DNA of 64,000 bases from Bacillus paramycoides (GCF_001884235.1 NZ_MAOI01000015.1:62001-126000); one strand, 5' to 3'; positions 36,081-44,550 are shown, counted from the first letter of the stretch. Notes: generated by a model not told the origin, from the sequence alone. Made by a program: numbers and translations.

Positions 36081-37475
36081 CTAGTTTTTTTGTGGATTTT
36101 TCATTAAAACTGGATAAAGAATAAGACCTACTACAAACAAACCAATTCCTAAGAAGAACGTTTTTAAATCAGCAGTTCCTGTTTTAATCACCCAAATGGA
36201 ATATAAAAATGCTAATGCAGTAATGATTCCATCTTTTACTCGGGATCCAGGCATTATGTCATACGTTTCTCCCGTAATAACTAATTTTAATTGGTACAAG
36301 GTAGAAACAAGGTACGGAATTAAATATGCTAATGTTGCTACAACAATAACGAAATTATATGCTTCCGAAACAGTACCAGAAATCGTCGAAAATAAGAAAA
36401 TTTGCGTCATCACATTTGTAATAAATAATGATTTTGAAGGACTTCCTTTTTTATTCGTTTTTCCGAAAATCTTAGGGAAAAGTCCATTTTTTGCTGCTTG
36501 GTAAGGCACTTCTGAGCTAACAACGATCCAGCCTACAGTGGATCCAAATAAAGATACGAGCGCAAGTAGTGCCATTATATAAGCACCTTTAGTACCAATC
36601 GCTAAATTTAATGCATCTACTAATGGCTTTTGAGACTCTTTTAATGCATCTTGTGGAAGAGCACCCATTGTCAGTAAAGTAATTGCCATGTAAATAAGAA
36701 GAGCGATAATTAATCCGAAAATCGTAGCTTTCTTAACATCGCGCTGAGATTTTGCTCGGTTAGAAAGCATAACGGCTGATTCAATGCCGATAAAGGCCCA
36801 AAGTGTTTTAATAGCAGCTGAATTGATTTGTCCACCTAACGAAATGGATTGCCCTGCTTCATTCATAAATGTTTGACCGTCTCCGAAATTAGAGGCATTA
36901 AAAATGAATAATGTGATCACAATAAACATTGTAAATCCGATAATTTTTGCAATGGTAGCAAGAAGGTTCATATTTCCAGCTCGATCAATATTTTGAGAAA
37001 GAATATATTGAATTCCCCATAACATAAGGCTACATACTAGGAAAGTTAACCCTTTTCCTAGTTCTAGTGAAAATCCATTTATTGAAAAGAGAATTTGCTT
37101 ACTTTGTAAAACGGGAAAGAATGTTGATAAATATCCTGCGAAGGAAATAATTACAGATGCTGTAGCAGCCCAGTTAGCAGCCCAGTATCCCCAAGCCATA
37201 CTATATCCTGCAACTTTACCTGCCTTTTGAGAAGGAAACATTGCTTGAGCATAACTTTGTGGCCCGGCTTTTAATTCTGGCTTGCGAATTGCTAAATTTC
37301 CGAATACGAGTGCAATCATAAATACACCAAGTCCTGTAATACTCCAAGCAAGTGTAGAGCCCATTGGACCTGATACTTGTGCTAAGTTTGCTGGAAGCAT
37401 AAATACACCGCCCCCAACCATATTTCCGATAACAAAAGCTGTTAAAATCCATAATCCCCATTTTTTCGTTTCCAT
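36081..37475 (-). CDS. Amino-acid antiporter, APA family (ArcD/HdcP-like), under a His-leader attenuator
   Basis: A 464-residue transporter with about 12 helices. The N-terminus (WILTAFVIGNMVGGGVFMLP) and AWSITGLGVFMIALVFGNLA are typical of the basic amino-acid/polyamine antiporter branch of the APC superfamily, which includes arginine-ornithine and histidine-histamine exchangers. Other segments are IGIESAVMLSNRAKSQRDV and VVSSEVPYQAAKNG. The substrate cannot be fixed from the protein alone. The leader peptide upstream with four His codons suggests expression when charged tRNA-His is low, so histidine uptake is the best inference. AAAGGAG lies 9 bases before the ATG. No decarboxylase gene is adjacent. 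Confidence 0.85.
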   Translation of the reverse strand: METKKWGLWILTAFVIGNMVGGGVFMLPANLAQVSGPMGSTLAWSITGLGVFMIALVFGNLAIRKPELKAGPQSYAQAMFPSQKAGKVAGYSMAWGYWAANWAATASVIISFAGYLSTFFPVLQSKQILFSINGFSLELGKGLTFLVCSLMLWGIQYILSQNIDRAGNMNLLATIAKIIGFTMFIVITLFIFNASNFGDGQTFMNEAGQSISLGGQINSAAIKTLWAFIGIESAVMLSNRAKSQRDVKKATIFGLIIALLIYMAITLLTMGALPQDALKESQKPLVDALNLAIGTKGAYIMALLALVSLFGSTVGWIVVSSEVPYQAAKNGLFPKIFGKTNKKGSPSKSLFITNVMTQIFLFSTISGTVSEAYNFVIVVATLAYLIPYLVSTLYQLKLVITGETYDIMPGSRVKDGIITALAFLYSIWVIKTGTADLKTFFLGIGLFVVGLILYPVLMKNPQKN

Positions 37476-37540
37476 TTTTGTTAACTCCTTTGTAGTAAGT
37501 TTTGCTTAAACATCATTTTTTACTAGCTTTTTATGCAATA

Positions 37541-37653
37541 AAAAAAGAGCCATGTAGATAAAAAATACCTACATGGCTCTTTGCCAAAGCGTAGGTACAA
37601 TGGGAATAACCCTTGTACCTACGCGTAATTTTTCCGCTAGGTTTCAAGGGTTA
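37541..37653 (-). promoter_or_regulatory. Five-segment transcription attenuator of the antiporter gene
   Basis: Reading the minus strand: segment 1 (37653-37635) begins at the leader stop codon. Segment 2 is 37625-37605, segment 3 is 37600-37589, segment 4 is 37579-37566, and the terminator 3' arm is 37557-37544. Possible helices are 1:2 (about 17 bp, for example TAACCCTTG with CAAGGGTTA), 2:3 (GCGTAGGTACAA with TTGTACCTACGC plus GGG/CCC), and 3:4 (TACCTAC with GTAGGTA plus TGGC/GCCA). The fourth is a 14 bp terminator (AAAGAGCCATGTAG with CTACATGGCTCTTT) followed by TTTTTT. A ribosome at the stop blocks segment 1, favouring 2:3 and termination. A ribosome stalled on His codons leaves segment 1 free, giving 1:2, 3:4 and read-through. 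Confidence 0.85.
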
Positions 37654-37707
37654 AGTATGATGATGATGTTTTTGTGCAAATGTAACTACAGTTGTATAAG
37701 TAAGCAT
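37651..37707 (-). CDS. Histidine-rich leader peptide of the attenuator
   Basis: An 18-codon ORF encodes MLTYTTVVTFAQKHHHHT. The four His codons (all CAT) are followed by one Thr codon and the stop, which is the first base triplet of attenuator segment 1. AAAGGGAG lies about 9 bases before the ATG and is as good as that of any gene here. The position between promoter and terminator, the His run just before the stop and the competing downstream helices are the hallmarks of leader peptides such as that of the enterobacterial his operon. The peptide itself needs no function. Confidence 0.85.
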   Translation of the reverse strand: MLTYTTVVTFAQKHHHHT

Positions 37708-37743
37708 AGTTCTTTGCTCCCTTTCTCCTCTGATTTTGAAGTT

Positions 37744-37772
37744 AGTATACTACATGTTTTTTTGAATGAAAA
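37744..37772 (-). promoter_or_regulatory. Promoter of the leader-antiporter transcript
   Basis: On the minus strand TTTTCA (37772-37767), 17 bases and TATACT (37749-37744) give a moderate sigma-A promoter. It would start transcription about 30 bases before the leader peptide. Confidence 0.6.
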
Positions 37773-37858
37773 GAAAAATATAAAAAAAATTATAAAAATA
37801 CGTTTTAGAGACTAAATATTTATCTATATTTTTCTTGTACTGGAAAATAAGTGAGAGA

Positions 37859-37886
37859 TTGGCAGAAGAGTGTAGCATGGTATAAT
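37859..37886 (+). promoter_or_regulatory. treR promoter
   Basis: TTGGCA (37859-37864), 16 bases and TATAAT (37881-37886) lie 38 bases before treR. Confidence 0.7.
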
Positions 37887-37923
37887 ACATATAGAATTAG
37901 AAGGTGACAAGGGGTTATTGTAG

Positions 37924-38634
37924 ATGATGAGTAAGTATGAACAAATTTATACAGAAATCAGCAAGTCTATTGATAATAAACAATTAAAAGAAGGATGCAA
38001 AATTCCATCAGAAACAGAATTAATGAAGCAGTATGAGGCAAGTCGAGGTACTGTAAGAAAAGCTGTAGATTTATTGCAAGAGCGTGGATATGTTCAAAAA
38101 ATACATGGAAAAGGTGTTTTTGTTTTAAAGCGAAAAAATATTGAATTTAACTTTGGAGGCATTATAAGTTTTCAAGAAGAAAACGAGCGTTTAGGCCGTC
38201 ATTGTATTACAGATGTCGTGGAAATAGAGAAAATGAAAGCGACGAAAGATGTAGCAAAGTTATTAAACGTGAAAGAAAACACAGAAATAGATCATATTAA
38301 ACGCGTGCGAAATATTGACGGAGAAAAAGTAATTTTAGATATAAACCATTTTGTATCTGAATATATTCCAGGATTAACGAGAGAAATTGCAACTGAATCG
38401 ATTTATAAATACATTGAGAAAGAATTAGGACTACATATTAGTTATTCACAGAGGGTAATTGAAGTACAGCCATGTACAGATAATGACCGAAAGTATTTAG
38501 ATTTAAATGGAACAGACTATGTTGTCGTTGTAAAAAACTTTACGCATTTGTACGATGGGAGTCAATTCGAATATACGGAATCACGTCACCGTTTAGATAT
38601 CTTTCACTTTTCGGATGTGGCGCGAAGAAAATAA
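37924..38634 (+). CDS. treR: Trehalose operon repressor, GntR/HutC family
   Basis: A 236-residue repressor. The N-terminal winged helix is KIPSETELMKQYEASRGTVRKAVDLL with wing YVQKIHGKGVFVLK. The C-terminal UTRA ligand domain starts about residue 90, with HCITDVVEIEKMKA and IDHIKRVRNIDGEKVILDINHFV. By family TreR binds two operators before the tre transporter gene and is released by trehalose-6-phosphate. Matching operators lie at 38685-38724. AAGGGG precedes ATG-ATG. It has its own promoter and terminator upstream of treP. Confidence 0.9.
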   Translation: MMSKYEQIYTEISKSIDNKQLKEGCKIPSETELMKQYEASRGTVRKAVDLLQERGYVQKIHGKGVFVLKRKNIEFNFGGIISFQEENERLGRHCITDVVEIEKMKATKDVAKLLNVKENTEIDHIKRVRNIDGEKVILDINHFVSEYIPGLTREIATESIYKYIEKELGLHISYSQRVIEVQPCTDNDRKYLDLNGTDYVVVVKNFTHLYDGSQFEYTESRHRLDIFHFSDVARRK

Positions 38635-38667
38635 AGAGATGGAACGAATAACGTTTCATCTCTTTTT
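38633..38667 (+). terminator. Terminator of treR
   Basis: AAAGAGATGGAACG and CGTTTCATCTCTTT pair (one mismatch) with a short loop and a seven-T run. Confidence 0.85.
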
Positions 38668-38684
38668 TTATAAAAAAATAACCA

Positions 38685-38749
38685 ACTCGTATATACAAGT
38701 GTTGACTAACTTATATATACGAGTTAATATGTAATTGTAAACGGTATCA
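38685..38749 (+). promoter_or_regulatory. treP-treA promoter with two TreR operators and a cre site
   Basis: TTGACT (38702-38707), 17 bases and TAATAT (38725-38730) form the promoter. Operators ACTCGTATATACAAGT (38685-38700, upstream of -35) and ACTTATATATACGAGT (38709-38724, inside the spacer) are near-exact inverted copies of each other, and resemble the B. subtilis tre operator TTGTATATACAA. TGTAAACGGTATCA (38736-38749) matches the cre consensus at all 14 positions, just past the -10. Confidence 0.88.
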
Positions 38750-38773
38750 AAAAAAGAAAAGAGGGACGGGAAT

Positions 38774-40201
38774 ATGGGGAAAGACTATCGTAAAACAGCA
38801 GAAGAAGTGCTGCAGTATATTGGAGGGAAAGACAATATTGAACAAGCTGCGCACTGTGTAACGAGGCTCCGTATAGCTTTAAAGGATGAAAGTAAAATAG
38901 ATAATGATAAATTGCAGTCTGTTTCATTAGTGAAGGGAGCGTTTCATAACGCTGGGGTATTTCAAATTGTAATTGGCCCAGGAGACGTAGATCGTGTTTA
39001 CGCTGAATTGATAACGCTTGCAGGTATGAAAGAATCGACAGTAGCTGATGTAAAAGATTCAGGGGATAAAAAATTAAATCCAGTTCAAAAGTTTGTAAAA
39101 GTATTTTCAGATGTATTTATGCCGATTTTACCAGCGATTATTACGGCAGGTTTACTAATGGGGATTAATAACCTGTTAGGAGCGAAGGACTTATTCTTTG
39201 ATGGGAAAAATTTATTAGATGTTTATCCGAACTTAAGTGGACTTTGGGATTTAATTAATATGATGGCTAATACAGCATTTGTATTTTTGCCAGCACTTGT
39301 CGGTTGGTCAGCGACGAAGCGTTTTGGTGGTAGTCCGATACTTGGGATTGTTATGGGACTAATGCTTGTGCATCCTGATTTATTAAATGCTTGGAATTAT
39401 GGAAAAGCAGCAGCTGGTTTAGATGGACAAAAGATTGAGTACTTCGATATTTTAGGTCTATTCCAAATTGAAAAAGTAGGATATCAAGGTCAAATTTTAC
39501 CGATTTTAGTAGCAGCATTCGTATTAAGTAAAGTAGAAATCTTTTTAAAGAAACATGTACCAAACGCAATTCAATTATTAGTTGTACCAATTACAACAAT
39601 CGTTGTAACAGGTGTATTAGCATTAGGAATTATTGGTCCAGTTACACGTCATATTGGAGATTTATTAACAGCTGGATTAGTAGGGGTATATGAAACAGTA
39701 CCAGTACTTGGAGCTGTATTATTTGGAGCATTATATGCACCGTTAGTAATTACAGGTATGCATCATATGTTTATTGCAATTGATTTACAATTAATCGCAC
39801 AGCATGGTGGTACGTTTATTTGGCCGATGATTGCTCTTTCTAACATTGCACAAGGTAGTGCGGCACTTGCGATGTTCTGGATTTCTAAAAATCAAAATGA
39901 TAAAAGCATGGCATCGACATCAGCAATTTCAGCGTACTTCGGTATTACAGAGCCAGCGATGTTCGGTGTGAATTTACGAAATAAATTCCCGTTCTATGCA
40001 GCGATTATTGGTTCTGCTATAGCGGCGATATTCATTACATTAAATGGCGTATTAGCACCGGCTATCGGAATTGGCGGATTGCCAGCATTTATTTCTATCA
40101 TTCCGAAATCGATTCCAATGTTTATTTTAGGAATGATTATAGCAGTGGTAATTCCATTTACGCTAACATGGCTATTTGCGAAACGAGTAAAACAGAAGTA
40201 G
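38774..40201 (+). CDS. treP: Trehalose-specific PTS enzyme IIBC
   Basis: A 475-residue membrane component that imports trehalose while phosphorylating it to trehalose-6-phosphate. The N-terminal EIIB domain (about 1-85) has phospho-cysteine Cys28 in AAHCVTRLR. The EIIC domain follows from about residue 105 with VFMPILPAIITAGLLMG, PLVITGMHHMFIAIDLQLI and SAYFGITEPAMFGVNLRNKFP. No EIIA domain is fused, as usual for trehalose permeases that borrow glucose EIIA. treA follows by 13 bases. Confidence 0.93.
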   Translation: MGKDYRKTAEEVLQYIGGKDNIEQAAHCVTRLRIALKDESKIDNDKLQSVSLVKGAFHNAGVFQIVIGPGDVDRVYAELITLAGMKESTVADVKDSGDKKLNPVQKFVKVFSDVFMPILPAIITAGLLMGINNLLGAKDLFFDGKNLLDVYPNLSGLWDLINMMANTAFVFLPALVGWSATKRFGGSPILGIVMGLMLVHPDLLNAWNYGKAAAGLDGQKIEYFDILGLFQIEKVGYQGQILPILVAAFVLSKVEIFLKKHVPNAIQLLVVPITTIVVTGVLALGIIGPVTRHIGDLLTAGLVGVYETVPVLGAVLFGALYAPLVITGMHHMFIAIDLQLIAQHGGTFIWPMIALSNIAQGSAALAMFWISKNQNDKSMASTSAISAYFGITEPAMFGVNLRNKFPFYAAIIGSAIAAIFITLNGVLAPAIGIGGLPAFISIIPKSIPMFILGMIIAVVIPFTLTWLFAKRVKQK

Positions 40202-40214
40202 GAGGAAGTTAAGC

Positions 40215-41876
40215 ATGAAGGATTGGCATAAAAGTGTAGTCTATCAAATTTATCCGAAGAGCTTTAATAGTTACTACAATAAAGGAACGGGCGATATAAA
40301 AGGAGTTACAGAGAAACTAGATTATTTGAAAGAACTCGGAGTAGATTATATTTGGTTAACACCGATATACCAGTCGCCACAAAACGATAATGGTTATGAT
40401 GTCAGTGATTATTATCGTATAGACCCGTCTTACGGAACGATGGAAGAGTTTGAAGCGCTTTTAGAAGAAGCGAAAGCACGTAATATGGAGATTATGCTCG
40501 ATATTGTTGTAAACCATAGTTCGACAGAGCATAAGTGGTTTAAAGAAGCGAAGGAAGATAAAAATAGTCCGTATCGTAATTATTATATTTGGCGTGATGA
40601 AAAGAATAATTGGCAGTCTAAATTTGGCGGATCTGCTTGGAAATATGATGAAAAGACAGAGCAATACTTTTTACATCTATTTGATGAAACGCAAGCGGAT
40701 TTAAATTGGGAAAATGAAAGGCTTCGTGAAGAAGTGTACGATATGATGCGCTTTTGGCTAGATAAAGGTGTAAAAGGATTCCGCCTTGATGTTATTAATT
40801 TAATTTCAAAGGATCAAAGGTTTTTAAGTGATGAAGGAAGTACGGCTACAAGTGATGGGCGTAAATATTATACGGATGGCCCACGCGTTCATGAATATTT
40901 ACAAGAGATGAACCGAAATGTGTTTGAAGGAAAAGATGTTATTACAGTTGGGGAAATGTCATCTACGACAATTGATAATTGCATTAAATATTCAAACCCT
41001 GGTCGTAATGAACTAAGCATGACGTTTAGTTTCCACCATTTAAAAGTAGATTATCCGAATGGTGATAAGTGGACGAAAGCTGATTTTGATTTTATTAAAT
41101 TAAAAGAAATTATGTCTAATTGGCAAATTGAAATGCAAAAGGGCGGAGGATGGAATGCATTATTCTGGTGTAATCATGATCAGCCGCGCATTGTGTCACG
41201 CTTTGGGGATGATGGGAAGTACCGAAATGAATCAGCTAAAATGTTAGCGACATCTATGCACCTGCTGCAAGGAACGCCTTATATTTATCAAGGGGAAGAA
41301 ATTGGTATGACGAACCCTAACTTCCGTTCTATTGAGCAATATCGTGATGTAGAATCGTTAAATATATATGATATAAAACAGGAAGAAGGCTTATTAAAAG
41401 AAGAGATTATAGAGATTTTAAAACAAAAATCTCGTGATAACTCACGTACTCCGATGCAGTGGAATGAAGAGGTGAATAGCGGTTTCACAACGAATACACC
41501 GTGGATTTCCGTAGCTGAAAATTATAAAGAAATTAATGTGGAAAACGCATTAAATGATAAAGAATCTGTATTTTATCATTATAAAAAGTTAATTGAACTT
41601 CGAAAAACATATGATGTAATTACAGAAGGGAAATATGATGTTTTAGATAAGAATCACCCTAAGATTTGGGCATATACACGCACTATGAATAATGAATTAT
41701 TACTTGTTATAAATAACTTCTATGGAGAAGAAATAACATATTCTGCGCCAGTGAATGTTCAATTGGATGGAATGAAACAAGAAGTATTATTATCCAATTA
41801 TGGAGACTCAAGCAAGAAGATAAATAATCTCGTGCTGAGACCGTATGAGTCAATTGTATATCGATATACGAAATAA
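40215..41876 (+). CDS. treA: Trehalose-6-phosphate hydrolase (phospho-alpha-(1,1)-glucosidase)
   Basis: A 553-residue GH13 enzyme that cleaves trehalose-6-phosphate into glucose and glucose-6-phosphate in the cytosol. GH13 regions are MLDIVVNHSS (about 95), the nucleophile Asp192 in GFRLDVIN, the acid/base Glu247 in VGEMSS, and the transition-state Asp322 in CNHDQPR. Tyr at the N-terminal VVYQIYPKSF is typical of the oligo-1,6-glucosidase/TreA subgroup. GGAGGAAG precedes the ATG. Its place behind treP decides for TreA over an isomaltase. Confidence 0.94.
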   Translation: MKDWHKSVVYQIYPKSFNSYYNKGTGDIKGVTEKLDYLKELGVDYIWLTPIYQSPQNDNGYDVSDYYRIDPSYGTMEEFEALLEEAKARNMEIMLDIVVNHSSTEHKWFKEAKEDKNSPYRNYYIWRDEKNNWQSKFGGSAWKYDEKTEQYFLHLFDETQADLNWENERLREEVYDMMRFWLDKGVKGFRLDVINLISKDQRFLSDEGSTATSDGRKYYTDGPRVHEYLQEMNRNVFEGKDVITVGEMSSTTIDNCIKYSNPGRNELSMTFSFHHLKVDYPNGDKWTKADFDFIKLKEIMSNWQIEMQKGGGWNALFWCNHDQPRIVSRFGDDGKYRNESAKMLATSMHLLQGTPYIYQGEEIGMTNPNFRSIEQYRDVESLNIYDIKQEEGLLKEEIIEILKQKSRDNSRTPMQWNEEVNSGFTTNTPWISVAENYKEINVENALNDKESVFYHYKKLIELRKTYDVITEGKYDVLDKNHPKIWAYTRTMNNELLLVINNFYGEEITYSAPVNVQLDGMKQEVLLSNYGDSSKKINNLVLRPYESIVYRYTK

Positions 41877-41909
41877 AAGGTTGTATGCCCGCGCGGCATA
41901 CAACCTTTT
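41875..41909. terminator. Terminator of the tre operon
   Basis: AAAAGGTTGTATGCC and GGCATACAACCTTTT form a perfect 15 bp stem with a 5-base loop. It is also the stop region of the decayed minus-strand gerC. Confidence 0.9.
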
Positions 41910-42161
41910 ACTTTAAGACACCACTATACAAAATAGTCACTTCTACTTCGGGTTTAAACTTCACTTTTGCATAATCCTTGTTCCCATTTTTCCGGTTAAT
42001 AACACGAATAAAACAGCTTGTTTCAGGGGTAAATGTCCAGTTAATTTGTCTTTATTAAATAAAGCTAATCTTGCCTCTCTTAATGGTTCTTGATCTCAAC
42101 AGCCAGAAAGGAGTGAACTAACACATAAGATTGCACTTAATTTAATTATTTTTTTGTGCAT
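41908..42161 (-). pseudogene. GerC-type germination lipoprotein, broken
   Basis: ATG 42161 opens MHKKIIKLSAILCVSSLLSG-C, a lipoprotein signal with lipobox LLSGC, but TGA (42098-42096) follows the Cys at once, where GerC proteins usually have a tryptophan (TGG). The frame continues DQEPLREARLA. A deletion and frame change follow, and a fragment ending in ETSCFIRVINRKNGNKDYAK and VEVTILYSGVLK reaches the tre terminator. Family members are about 350-380 residues, so most of the gene is gone. Confidence 0.8.
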
Positions 42162-42420
42162 ATTGTGCTTCTTTCTTATTTCTGAGTAAGGAATAAAGAA
42201 GAAATAAAAAAGGTAAGATTACTATAAAAATATAGGTGAATTTATCAGTAAATTGTGTAAGTACTTTTAATTCTTCAGGTGTATCTATAAATAAGGCAGT
42301 ACTAAATGAAATGAGTCCAACAATGGGAACAGCCTTTTTATGATTAGCGAGATTGAATATATGTCTAATTCCTATAGAAGCAGCGTAGTAATAACTAGCA
42401 ATAGAAGCTACAACGTAGAA
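42142..42420 (-). pseudogene. GerB-type germination permease, C-terminal fragment
   Basis: About 92 codons ending at TAA 42144-42142 encode YVVASIASYYYAASIGIRHI, then TPEELKVLTQFTDKFTYIFI and a hydrophobic end. This is the last part of a GerB (spore germination, APC-type) protein. The first about 270 residues are missing. The stop lies just past the gerC start, the usual overlap of gerB and gerC. It joins the gerA fragment out of frame. Confidence 0.8.
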
Positions 42421-42668
42421 AAAGCTTTATCTAGTGACAGCTCAGATCGAGTTAATAGTGGCTCAAGAGCTAATTGGTGAATTAAATTTGGATCTGCTAA
42501 AGATTCGATATATAAGATCGTTCCTTTTCCATTTTGAAAAGGAACATTTAATTTTTTTATATCATCAGAATGGCAGAGTTTGTTTTCGATGTAATTAATG
42601 TTTTCCGAAAGTGATGGAAACATATGCTTTTGATTCTTGCTCTTTTGCTGTTCTTCTTGTTGTGTCAT
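42408..42668 (-). pseudogene. GerA-type germination protein, N-terminal fragment
   Basis: From ATG 42668 (behind AGAGGTGG) 86 codons encode the hydrophilic start of a GerA-family protein, including MFPSLSENINYIENKL, SDDIKKL, and GTILYIESLADPNLIHQLAL. The reading frame then runs into gerB sequence near 42420 and stops. Intact GerA proteins are about 500 residues. A single deletion from within gerA to within gerB explains the junction. Confidence 0.8.
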
Positions 42669-42817
42669 AATTTCCACCTCTTTTAGAATAAAATTCCTTC
42701 TGTTAATTTTTGCTTTTTGTGAGAAATTTATGCTTGGAGTATTTGAAAAAAGTAGCTTGAAAGTTACGTTACGTCATCTTTTGTATTAAAGAAAATAGAA
42801 TATAGGGGATGGTATAG

Positions 42818-43504
42818 ATGACTTTGAAGCATATGTGGGGATGGAAAGAAATTTTATATTTATTTGTTTTCGTATTTCTGATTGTTCCAGTAACAGTTGA
42901 ATCTCTTTTTTATGATTATGCTTTAAAAATAATAGGGAACTCATTATATGCTGGAGTATTAATGGGACTTATAATGGCAGTGATATTTACTTTTGTAGTT
43001 TATCTTTTTTGCATAAAAAGATATAAACTGTCGTGGAAAGATATTGGAATTCGGAAGCTTTCATGGAAAGATTTATTGTGGACATTTGTAGCGGTTATTT
43101 CTTTGATTGTAGTTAGTATTGGTGTATTAATGATAATGGAGAAACTGGGGATTTCTTTTGAAAATAGTAAAACGGAGACGGTCCAAAATGATAAATCAAT
43201 ATATTCGTTCTGCATCGCGGTAATTGGAGCGGCGGTTATATCACCAATCTATGAAGAGATTTTATATCGAGGTGTTTTTTATACGTTTTTTCGTGATAGA
43301 TATGGCATATGGGGCGGTATGCTTATAAGTTCAATAATATTTACTGTTGTTCATATCCCAACATACAACACATTACCGGTGAATTTTTTAAGCGGAGTAG
43401 CATTCGCATGGTTATATGAGAAAACAAATTCTATTTTATCAGCTATGGTTGCCCACGCACTATTTAATTTCATAGCAGTACTTCTCACATTTATGTCGAA
43501 TTAA
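42818..43504 (+). CDS. CPBP (CAAX protease/bacteriocin-immunity-like) intramembrane protease
   Basis: A 228-residue membrane protein with about seven helices. The Abi/CPBP motifs are present: Glu146-Glu147-x3-Arg151 (YEEILYRGVFY), His179 in VVHIPTYN, and His213-x3-Asn217 (AHALFNF). Bacterial members are putative metal-dependent membrane proteases, some linked to bacteriocin self-immunity. No bacteriocin genes are near, so the role is unknown. TATAGGGG precedes the ATG. It may be cotranscribed with the kinase gene 23 bases downstream. Confidence 0.87.
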   Translation: MTLKHMWGWKEILYLFVFVFLIVPVTVESLFYDYALKIIGNSLYAGVLMGLIMAVIFTFVVYLFCIKRYKLSWKDIGIRKLSWKDLLWTFVAVISLIVVSIGVLMIMEKLGISFENSKTETVQNDKSIYSFCIAVIGAAVISPIYEEILYRGVFYTFFRDRYGIWGGMLISSIIFTVVHIPTYNTLPVNFLSGVAFAWLYEKTNSILSAMVAHALFNFIAVLLTFMSN

Positions 43505-43527
43505 GAAGATATATAGGAGGGATACAT

Positions 43528-44499
43528 ATGGAAATAGCTGTAGAACGTGTTTTTACGAACGAGATTTTAGTAAGAGCGGCAAAGTCATTTCATGTGACAG
43601 TGGAAAAAAAACCACTTGGTGATTTCGAGAACTATATTTTTAAAGCGAAGGATAGAGATGGTGAAGATCACGTATTACGTTTAACACATTCTTCTCATCG
43701 TTCAAAAAAAGAGGTAGAGGCTGAACTAGATTTTTTACGATATGTTGTGGAGAACGGGGCAAAGGTAGCGGGACCTCTTTACTCAACATCTCAAAATCTT
43801 GTAGAAGAAATCGTAGCAGAGGATGGGACTTTCTTTTTTGTTTCCTTATTTACATATGCGAAAGGTGAGCAAGTGAAAGGAGACGAATCGCCTTATTGGG
43901 GAGATACTTTCTTTGAAGCATGGGGAAAAGCAATTGGACAACTGCATCGTCTGACAATGAATTATCCTAAAACAGATGACCGTGATACGTGGGAAGAGGA
44001 TGAGAGTGCAATTGTTAACGAATTAGAAGATAAGAAAGTGAAAGAGATTGCAACTGTATTAATGAATGAGATAAAAGCTCTTCCAATTGAAAAGGAGACG
44101 TTCGGTCTTATGCATGGTGATATTCATCCAGGCAACTTTCATTATGATGGCAAAGAGTTAACAATCTTTGATTTTGATGATGCGGCTTATAATTACTTTA
44201 TACATGATTTAGCAATGGTTCTTTATTACTCTGTACTTTTTACACCGTGGACTGTAGAAGAGAAGACGGAATTTGCTCGTAAACAGTTACAAGTGTTAAG
44301 AAAGGGCTATGAATATGAGCACAGGCTAGCGGATAGTTGGTATGAATCGTTACCGTTATTTTTACGTTTGCGTGATATAGGCCTATACGGTACGATTCAA
44401 AAGAAGTTTAAAGGGAAAGATATGTCTGATAATTTCAGAGAATTATCAGAACAACTTTATGAAAGAATTATAAAGAAAGAAGCGATTTTGAATATATAA
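43528..44499 (+). CDS. APH/choline-kinase-like phosphotransferase
   Basis: A 323-residue protein kinase-like fold enzyme. The catalytic loop is H196-G-D198-I-H-P-G-N203 and the metal-binding segment is LTIFDFDDAAYN. An N-terminal lobe carries KAKDRDGEDHVLRLTHSSH with a candidate ATP-site lysine. It is closest in feel to SrkA/homoserine-kinase-II-like proteins of Bacillus. The substrate (small metabolite or protein) is unknown, and antibiotic phosphorylation is not implied. TAGGAGGG precedes the ATG. A terminator follows. Confidence 0.83.
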   Translation: MEIAVERVFTNEILVRAAKSFHVTVEKKPLGDFENYIFKAKDRDGEDHVLRLTHSSHRSKKEVEAELDFLRYVVENGAKVAGPLYSTSQNLVEEIVAEDGTFFFVSLFTYAKGEQVKGDESPYWGDTFFEAWGKAIGQLHRLTMNYPKTDDRDTWEEDESAIVNELEDKKVKEIATVLMNEIKALPIEKETFGLMHGDIHPGNFHYDGKELTIFDFDDAAYNYFIHDLAMVLYYSVLFTPWTVEEKTEFARKQLQVLRKGYEYEHRLADSWYESLPLFLRLRDIGLYGTIQKKFKGKDMSDNFRELSEQLYERIIKKEAILNI

Positions 44500-44513
44500 T
44501 ACATTCATATCAC

Positions 44514-44550
44514 AACAAAGTATGTAAAATAAATATATACTTTGTTTTTT
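44514..44550 (+). terminator. Terminator
   Basis: AACAAAGTAT and ATACTTTGTT pair with a 12-base loop, followed by TTTTT. Confidence 0.8.

Noticed and set aside
37476-37743. T-box riboswitch upstream of the antiporter
   Set aside because: No T-box core or specifier-loop architecture; the region instead has a translated His leader and mutually exclusive helices.
43528-44499. Aminoglycoside resistance kinase
   Set aside because: The APH fold is shared by many metabolite kinases, and the context (CPBP protease, alsT) gives no reason to assume drug phosphorylation.
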